NCBI RefSeq assembly: GCF_001696455.1
Contig: NZ_MAUJ01000012.1
Coordinates: forward strand, 1 to 64,000
Source of the DNA: Pseudoalteromonas luteoviolacea
Lineage (GTDB): Bacteria; Pseudomonadota; Gammaproteobacteria; Enterobacterales; Alteromonadaceae
Reading direction: 5' to 3'
DNA: 64,000 bases
In this document: in pieces, positions 37,001-46,000 of the stretch
Position numbering within the stretch: position 1 is the first letter of the stretch
How the letters are laid out: the number at the start of each line of letters is the position of its first letter
The notes under the pieces: generated by a model
Databases searched by the model: none
The model's input: only the letters and a program-made list of their open reading frames with translations
Told to the model about the DNA's origin: nothing
Made by a program: the position numbers and the translations under genes

Positions 37001-40000
37001 GGCCCCATAGTTTTTAGCGAGGTGTAAAGCGGTGATGAAACCAAGCTCACCCATGCCGCCCGTGATCAAGTAATTTCCCCCTTGCTTAAGCGGGACGTGT
37101 GCACTGTCCTGGGCATCCATTGCAAGCGCTGTGTTTGCCAGTTTAAAGCGCACGTTATCACGGTATAAGACAACGCCATTACCCTGTGACGCCGCTGCGT
37201 AGTGCTGTGCTAAACCGTTGCCCGCTTGGTGATACAGCAGTGCAACGGGCGCTGAGATAAGGTGTTTGACCGAACGCTCAATCCCTATCCAAGCATAGTC
37301 CCAATTACTGTTTGGTTCAGACTCATCATAGTGTCCGGCAATGGTCAGCTGTGCCACCCATTTGTCCGCTTGACGCAGCGCGGCGAACAGGGTCAGTAAG
37401 CGGTAGATCCCCGTTTTCCCTTGTGCTTTTGCCCAAGTGAAAATAACTGACAGCTTTTTACCTGCCGCGGCATGTACTTGCGTCAACACATTGAGCATCT
37501 CTTGCTCACTGTCTGCACGACACACATAGTGTCTATTGCTCAGCTTTTGTGGTGATTCACCCTGTTCTACATATATCGCATTGGCAAAGAGCCCGCTTTG
37601 CTCCAAGGTCGGCGCAAACTGCGGATCGGTGAAAATCACAACCTGATGATCAGGCTGTTCACTCGCCTGTTGAGCTGGCGCATCATCGTGTTGCCATTGC
37701 TCCGTAAAGAACATCGGCTGTGCTGGCTTGCTCGCTGGCACCACGTCACGGCCAACCCAATAGCGGTCTTTGCTAAACGGGTAACTCGGCAGGTTTAAAC
37801 GCTGTGGTTTTTGCGCTGGGTACATGCTGAGCCAATCGAGTTCGAGCCCTTTACTCCACATATGCCCAAGCATATTTATTTGCTGTGAGTTTAACCATTG
37901 CTGCAATAAAGTCTGCTTAACCTGCTCATCTTGACAGATCAACTGAATGCCTGCTTTATGGGTTTCGGTGCTCTCGCGGAAGATCCCCTCAGCTTCTAAC
38001 CCCGCCTTGATATAATCTAATTTGCCATCATGGGCCTGCTCTTGTGACAGGTAACTGCGCAACTGTGACATGAGGTGTGTCAATGATTCAGTGTAGACAC
38101 ACAGGCGCTCACTCATCGCTTCACGCCCTGTTTGTAGCGTGTATGCGACGTCAGTCAATGACACCTTGCCTTGCTCCGCCGTTAAATAATCGGCCAGCGC
38201 ACTGATCCGCTGCGTCAGTTGTTCCGGCGTTTTCGCCGATACCGGGATCAGGGCCGAAACCGGTACCGCAACACGTGGCTGCGGCGTTGTCTCTGGCGCT
38301 TCTCCTAACACGAGGTGAGCATTGGTACCACTGAATCCAAATGAACTCACCACGGCATGACGACGCTGACCTTCGGCAACTTGCCACGGCTGCAACGCGT
38401 CATTGATGTAAAACGGGCTGCCTTTGAGTGAGACATGTTCATTCACTTGCTCAACATGCAAGGTCGGTGGCAACTGACGGTGTTTCAGCGCTAAGATGAC
38501 TTTGAGTACCCCAGCGACACCTGCCGCAGCCAAGCAGTGGCCAATGTTACTTTTCACCGAACCCAATGCACAATAGGCCTCACGGGCGGTATATGCTTTG
38601 AACGCGGCTTTCAAGCCTTCTACTTCAATCGGGTCGCCTAAAGGCGTCCCGGTGCCATGGGCTTCGACCAATTGAATTTGTTCTGGATCTATGCCGAATT
38701 TATCGTACACGCTGCGCTCTAAGCGGCTTTGCGATTGGGCACTTGGTGCTGTGATACCATTGGTTTTACCATCTTGGTTGATACCCCAACCTTTTAATAG
38801 CGCATGAATGCTATCGCCATCTCGCTGTGCATCACTCAAACGTTTCAGCATCACCGCGCCGACGCCTTCACCTGGGACAAAGCCATTGGCTCGCTGATCG
38901 AAGGTATAGCATCGACCATCCGGTGATAACATGCCCGCCTGTGCCGATTTAACGTGCAGCTCAGGACCAGACATCACATACACCCCTCCTGCTAATGCCA
39001 CATCACTGTCTCGTAGTTGTAGGCTGTCACAGGCTTGAGAAATCGCAACCAACGAAGAAGAACATGCGGTATCAAGTGATATACATGGCCCCTGTAAATT
39101 TAGGAAATAGGCAATACGGGCCGCCAAAATGGACATAGCGTCGCCGGTAAAGCCTTGCGCGCTGAGTTGTAATTCACGCGAGTGCAATTGATAGCCTGCA
39201 CCGGCACAGCCTACGAACACGCCGCAACGACTGCCCGATAGTTGCTGTGGTGCATATCCCGCATCTTCGATGCTGTTCCAACACGCCTCAAGGAAGAGTC
39301 GCTGTTGGGGATCCATACTTTTCGCTTCATTTGGTGATAGATTAAAAAATAGCGGATCAAAGGTATCGTAATTGGTGAGCGCCCCGAGCCATTTGCTATT
39401 GGTTTTACCCTCTTTAGGCGTTTCATTTGCTTCATAGAATTGACGTGTAGACCAACGTTCTTCGGGCACCTCTTGGATCAGATCTTGACCCTCAGCCAAA
39501 GCGTGCCAGTATTGCGTCAAGTTTTCTGTGGCTGCAAACTGACCAGACATACCGATAATCGCGATCGGCTCTATGACACTGTTTGCCACCGGTTTGGTCA
39601 CGGCACGACGAGATGTTAGCACTGTTCGGCTGGTTGCATAGTGTACTGCAAAAGACGTCGTATCACTCGCCTCTGAACCAGCCTTCACGACCACGGGGGC
39701 CACCTCAGCTGACGGCCCATGCGCTGCAATAAGGCCACAGACATGCTCGGCAAACGCGCGCAACGTCGGGTAGCTATAAATTTGTGTTGCCTCAATATCT
39801 AGCTGATATTGGGCGTTGATTGCACGGACCCAGGTGACTCCGGTTATGGAGTCTAACCCCAGATCAACAAACTGTTCGTTCTCATCCAACTCGGCAGCAT
39901 GAATGCGCAGCTCTGTCGCCAGCATAGCGATGAGTTGTTGTTTTACTGCTGTCGTGGAATGCGTTTGGTGCGCAGTCACTGGCTGAGTCATAGGTTGCTG

Positions 40001-43000
40001 AGCGGTTAATTGCGGGGCGATCAGGCCACTGACAAACTCACTAAAAGCCTGTAGGGTCGGGTAGCTATACACCTCTGTCGCCTCGATATCTAGCTGATAT
40101 TTGGCATTGATCGCACGCACCCAAGTGACCCCCGTAATGGAGTCTAACCCTAGATCGACAAATTGCTCGGTCGCATCCAGTTCTGTTGGGTTGATACGTA
40201 ACTCAGCAGCCAACAAGGTGCTCAACTGTGCTCTTATCTCAGATGTTGAGATCGATGTAACCTGTACCTGAGGCTGCGCTTGTGTGGTGACAACGGCCTG
40301 TGCTGATACTTCAGCGGGCGCCGCTATCATGTCGCTGACATAGTCACTGAAAGCCTGTAAGGTCGGGTAGCTGTATACCTGTGTTGCCTCAATATCTAAT
40401 TGATACTTGGCATTAATGGCACGTACCCAAGTCACCCCAGTGATTGAATCTAGGCCTAAATCGACAAATTGTTCATTGACGTCCAGTTCATCCGCGCGCA
40501 TGCGTAGCTCTTTTGCCAACATCGCCGTCAGTTGCTGTGTTAACGCTGCACTCGATAACGACGGTGCCCAAGATTGATCAGAGGCAGGCAACTCAGCCGC
40601 CTCACTGGCCCCTGTCGTCATACCGTTTGCCATTGGCATACGGGTGCTCAGACACTCACCTACATAGTCACTGAACGCTTGTAATGTCGGGTAGCTGTAC
40701 ACCTGTGTTGCCTCAATATCTAGTTGATATTGGGCGTTGATGGCACGCACCCAAGTGACACCAGTGATGGAGTCCAAGCCCAAGTCGACAAACTGTTCTT
40801 TCACGTCTAACTCTTCAGGACGCATACGCAGTTCCTGCGCCAACATGGTTTTTAATTGTTGTAATAGCGCTGGCGCGCTAGGCACGGCTTCGGCATCCTG
40901 AATTAAGGGAGTCTGTAACTCGCTTGATGGGTTATCTTGGTTAAGTGATTTACTCGCAAACTGTGCTTGGATCTGTGCCAGTGTATCGCTACGTCCCACA
41001 AAGGTCGCTTCATGCATCGCCAACTCACTGGCGTAGGTTCCTTCAAGCTGTGGTAATAAAGGCGCGCGCCACTGTGCTTTTAATGCCATCAGTTGTGCGC
41101 GACTTGCTTTGCTCAACTCGCCCGCCCATGCCATCGCTGTAGCGACCACATCTTGGCGCGGTAGTACCGGACAAGCCAAGCCTCTGGCTTGCAGCGCACT
41201 GCCTTGATACCCCTGACCACTGAATAGGCTGTCCATGCCCAGATCTTGTCCCAATTTATAAGGCAGTAATAGCGTTGATCCCGCACCTGGCGTAAAACCA
41301 TAGTTCATATACGGGCTAATATAGTGACTCTCTTCACTAAAAATCGTGACATCAGAAAACATCCCCAGCGCCCATCCGGCACCAATGGCGTGCCCTTGCA
41401 TCGCCGCAATAACCGGCAGATCGCAATTAAGTGGTAACTGGAATACGGTGATGTCGGTAAATTTCGCGTCGCCACGCTGGATAGCCAACAGCGAGTCTTT
41501 GGTTCCCCCGCTGGCAAAATAGTGGTCGTAACCGGTCAGCACCACCACTTTATAATCTGTACGCTGTGCAATATGTGCAAATGCTTCTTCCATGCCTGCG
41601 ACAAAATCTGGCGAGAACATATTCTTTGCATCACGGTCTCTCATCGAGACTTCCACCACCCCATTGGGATAGGCTGTTGCACCAATCACCTTTGATTTCA
41701 GCGCAATGGTCTCTTTGGCCTCGGCGATCGGCACATTGCTGTCAGGTAAATCTGAACCACTTGCTTTGCTTAGTTGCTGCTGTTGTTCATTCAGTTGCGC
41801 CCAAGCTGCCGCTTTCCACTCACCCAGTGAAGTCGGGCAAACTGTCTGCCAAGCTTGTGTCAATTGACTTGCCATCGTCATCACGTCATCTTGCTCACAC
41901 ACATACCAGTGTGCAATGCCTGACGGTAATTGCGCGCCACCTAGCGTGTCATCACGCAATAAGAGTTGTTGGCTCAGGGTTTCACCAACACGCTGCCTGA
42001 GCAGTGGGAAAGCCATGTCTGAGGTTGTCCAGTCCCCCTTATCACCATATTGACCGCTGCGACTATACACCACAGCATCACAACTTTGTGCCACCAACCA
42101 AGCGCGCCCTTGCGCCTGTTCGGTTAAGGCCGCAACCACAAGCAACGGGCTACTGCTCAACGCTGCGATTAAGTCATCGAGTGCGGTGTCGTTGGCCGTG
42201 ATGGCTGGCAGAAATGCAGCGTCTTGGCTGCTAATGACCATACTTGAATAACCGCTATCCACCGCCCCATGAATGGTGTCAATCAACACCGCAACTTGAG
42301 AATCAGCGGGTGCTTCGGCCAATTCGACATACAGGGTACGTCCAGCTTCACGCAGTGACACCCCCTCGCCATTAGACACTTTACCTACGGAATGTTGTGC
42401 ATCGCTGCTGTGCGTCTTATTCGACGGCTCAGCCAGCGCATCAAGCCAAGTTTGGCGTGACATCGCCAGATGTCCTTTTAAGGTTTGTAGTGCATGGGCT
42501 GATTTGCTGGCTAAATGACTTGCCCAGTCTTTAGCGTGTGTCTCTACCTGTGCTGCTGGCACGACTGGACAACGCCAACCTTTGCGTTGCCACGTTGCTC
42601 CGCTTGCCGATGCCGTCATAAATAACAGATCAGCGGCCAATGTGTGGCCAAATCTATCGCGCCAAAGCGATTGCTCGGTCATCCCGATAGTGCGCGGTTC
42701 ATTGTCAAGCCATAAACCATACTGAGCTGCTTCATTACAGATCATTTGGTCACATAAAGCCGCTAAGCAAAGACCTGCACCTTTGGCATCGCCTGCCAAG
42801 ACCGCAATGATTGGCGCAGAAAATGCCACTACCCGTTGATAAAGCGCTTTAACCGATGGGTTATTCCACTGTCCGACAAGGAAGGTGTCATCGCCACCAC
42901 ACAGCAGTAAGGTGTTCACGTCATCGCGATCTGACAAGTAATCTAGCGCCGCCACCATCTCCAAGACTAAAGCCTCACTTAACTGACCGCTTTGTAGTGT

Positions 43001-46000
43001 GAGACGATATACCCCATGGCCGAACTCATATAGTCGCACTAAAGGCGTTTCGCTTGATAACCCTGTACGCGCTTGCTGGGGGGCCTTCGCCAAGTTCAGT
43101 AACGCACTTGGCTGTACCAAACTAAAGCGTGGGCGATCCAGTGGCGCGCCTGCGGCGAATGTCGCCTGCTCTAATGCTTTAAGCACCACATTGTTTGGCT
43201 TGCTCACCGTTGTAGCCGGCACCGAGGATGCATCCATACAGGATGCATCCGCACTGGGTGCCACGACCGGCAGGGGCACTTCACGCATGACATTCAGTTG
43301 TACTGGCGCACGCTGTTCCATCGCTGCAGCTTGCATCCGTGTCGCGCCTGGTTGAGGTGCCGCTGACACGGTGGTATGCGTTTGCGGCATATGCTGCACT
43401 TTTGCCACGGCGATGTCGCGCTCAGCTAAATTACTTTCTGATCGCTCAGGCGTGGCAAAATGAAGGCTATCCCAATGCTGATAACAGCGTCCTTGTACAT
43501 CACAAAAACGCAAGGATAAAGCTAAATTCTGTGTCTCTTGATTGCGGCGAACATGCACCACGATATCGTTGCCATTGGCGCTCTGTACAGCGAGCGATGA
43601 CAGTGCCTGTGGATAGGCAGCGTGCCATACTGAAATCGGTAAATCATGGGCCGCTAACCACTGGCCGATCACGGTAAAGCACGTATCGACCACCTCAGGA
43701 TGAATACTATACACAGCGAGGCTAGGCGCTAACTGTGATGGTAAAGCGAATTCAATTAATAGCTGTGATGCATCATGACTCACCGCAGTCACCCCCTTGG
43801 GTAAAGTGACTGGCAGTGCTGACAGGCCAGCTTTGATGCCAGCCACAGGTTGCGCCGCCGGCAGTGACTGTACCTGACCGCGACCCTGACAATGGATCAC
43901 TTCACCCGCATCATCTTGGCTGTATATTTCAAATTCAATTTGGCTGTCATCGTGGTGTGGATTAAATAAACTGATGGAAACCGACTTGCCCCCAGCTGGG
44001 ACAATAATGGGCGCCCCCCATACCAATTCGGATAAGATCACCCCCTTGGCGTCGTTATCCACTGCCAAGCCTTGCTCAACCGCTACTCGGGCCATCTCTA
44101 AGCAGACCGTTTCAGGGACGCTTGCTACGGATTCTTGACGGGTAATGAATGACTCTGTGCCACTAAAGTGGGTGCGATAGCTATGTTCTTTGACCGTCGA
44201 TGTATTCACCTGCAATAACGGGTGCCCATCGGCAGCTTTAACTGTGTGTTGGATGACGGCGTTATCATCGATCTCAACCCAGTAACGCTCTTTAGCAAAT
44301 GGGTAGACAGGTAGATGCATGCGCGCAGGCATCACCCCTTGATAGAGTTCATGCCATGCAACTGCTTGACCCTTAACCCACACTTCACCGAGTTGAGTCA
44401 ATTGCTGATCTCCCAGCCAATCACTGACACGCTGAGTTAAATCTTGTGAGTCTCTTAAGGCCGCCAAGGCTTCACGCTCGGCTTTTACTTGGCCATAGAA
44501 GACCCCCCCAGGCAGAGGTTCACCCCGTTGCCATAGACTCAGCGCCAGCAATCCGGCTTGCAGTTGTGCCACCGAGTCAACCACGAAACACACCCGCTCG
44601 TCCATCGCTTCACGACCCACTTGTAGCGTGTATGCCAGTGACGTCAGTTCATCATTGTCTAGCGTTTCTAAATGGGCAGACAGCGCTTTGATACGGCCCT
44701 TCAGTTGCCCCAGCGTACGTGCTGATAATGGCACGATCACCTTGTCATACGATGTCGCTTGACGCGTTGGTGCAATATATTCTTCGACGATTAAATGGGC
44801 GTTTGACCCGCCAGCGCCAAAGGAAGAGATCCCCGCTAGACGCGGTAATGTGCGTCCATCTGCAACCGGTGCCTGCCACGGTACTAGGGTTTGGTTGACA
44901 ATAAATGGCGTCTCGTTGAAATCAATATTTGGATTTAATTGTTTGGAGTGTAACGAAGGCACAATCTGACGGTGGCGCATTTGCAGCAGCACCTTAGCAA
45001 GGCCAGCCACACCTGCCGCGGCTTCACCGTGACCGATATTCGATTTAGCTGAACCGATTAAACAATACCCTGTCTGGCGCTCGACACGTTCGACACCGCG
45101 GTAAAATGCTTTACTTAAGCCAGCTATCTCAATGGGATCACCCAGCTTGGTGCCCGTGCCATGCGCTTCAATATAACCAATGTGTCGCGGATCGACCTTT
45201 GCGTCAGCCAGTGCTTGTTCGATGGCACATGCCTGGGCGTTCGGATTCGGGACCGAGTAACCATTTGTACGACCCCCATGGTTCAAGGCACTGCCGCGGA
45301 TCACGCCATGAATCGCGTCACCATCCGCTTCAGCCTGATCTAACAGTTTTAAGACCACCACGCCCACGCCTTCACCTGGGATATAGCCATCCCCCCCTTC
45401 ACCAAAGCTTTGGCAGTGGCCGTCACTGGATATAAATTGACCGCCGCTCAGCATCAAATACTTGTTTGGGTGAATGGTGATATTCACACCGCCTGCCAGT
45501 GCCATATCAGTGCGACCCATCTTGAGGTCTTGGCAAGCCAAATGAATGGCCGTCAACGACGAGGAGCACATGGTGTCTACCGTCATGCTCGGCCCGTGGG
45601 TGTTTAATACATACGATACACGGTTAGCAATACTTGCTGGCGTATTGGCAAAGCCCATACGCTGGCCACGCATACTCGCCTCTGCACCCAGCATTTGATA
45701 CTCGCTATACATCACCCCAGCGTATACACCTACTTGTCCACTTTGTTGTTTTTCTCTTGGGATCTGTAGGCTATCTCGGGTGTAACCGGCGTCTTCCATC
45801 GCCATCCAAGCATGCTGTAAAAACAGTCTTTCCTGAGGGTCAAGCGTCATTGCTTCTTTAGGTGAAATGTTAAAGAAACGCGGGTCAAATTCATCAACCC
45901 CTTCAATGAAGCCACCCCATTTACTGTAATGATGGCCTGCCACGGTGCGGTCTTCACTGTAGTACTCGCGCCAATCCCACCGAGATTTAGGCACTTCTCG

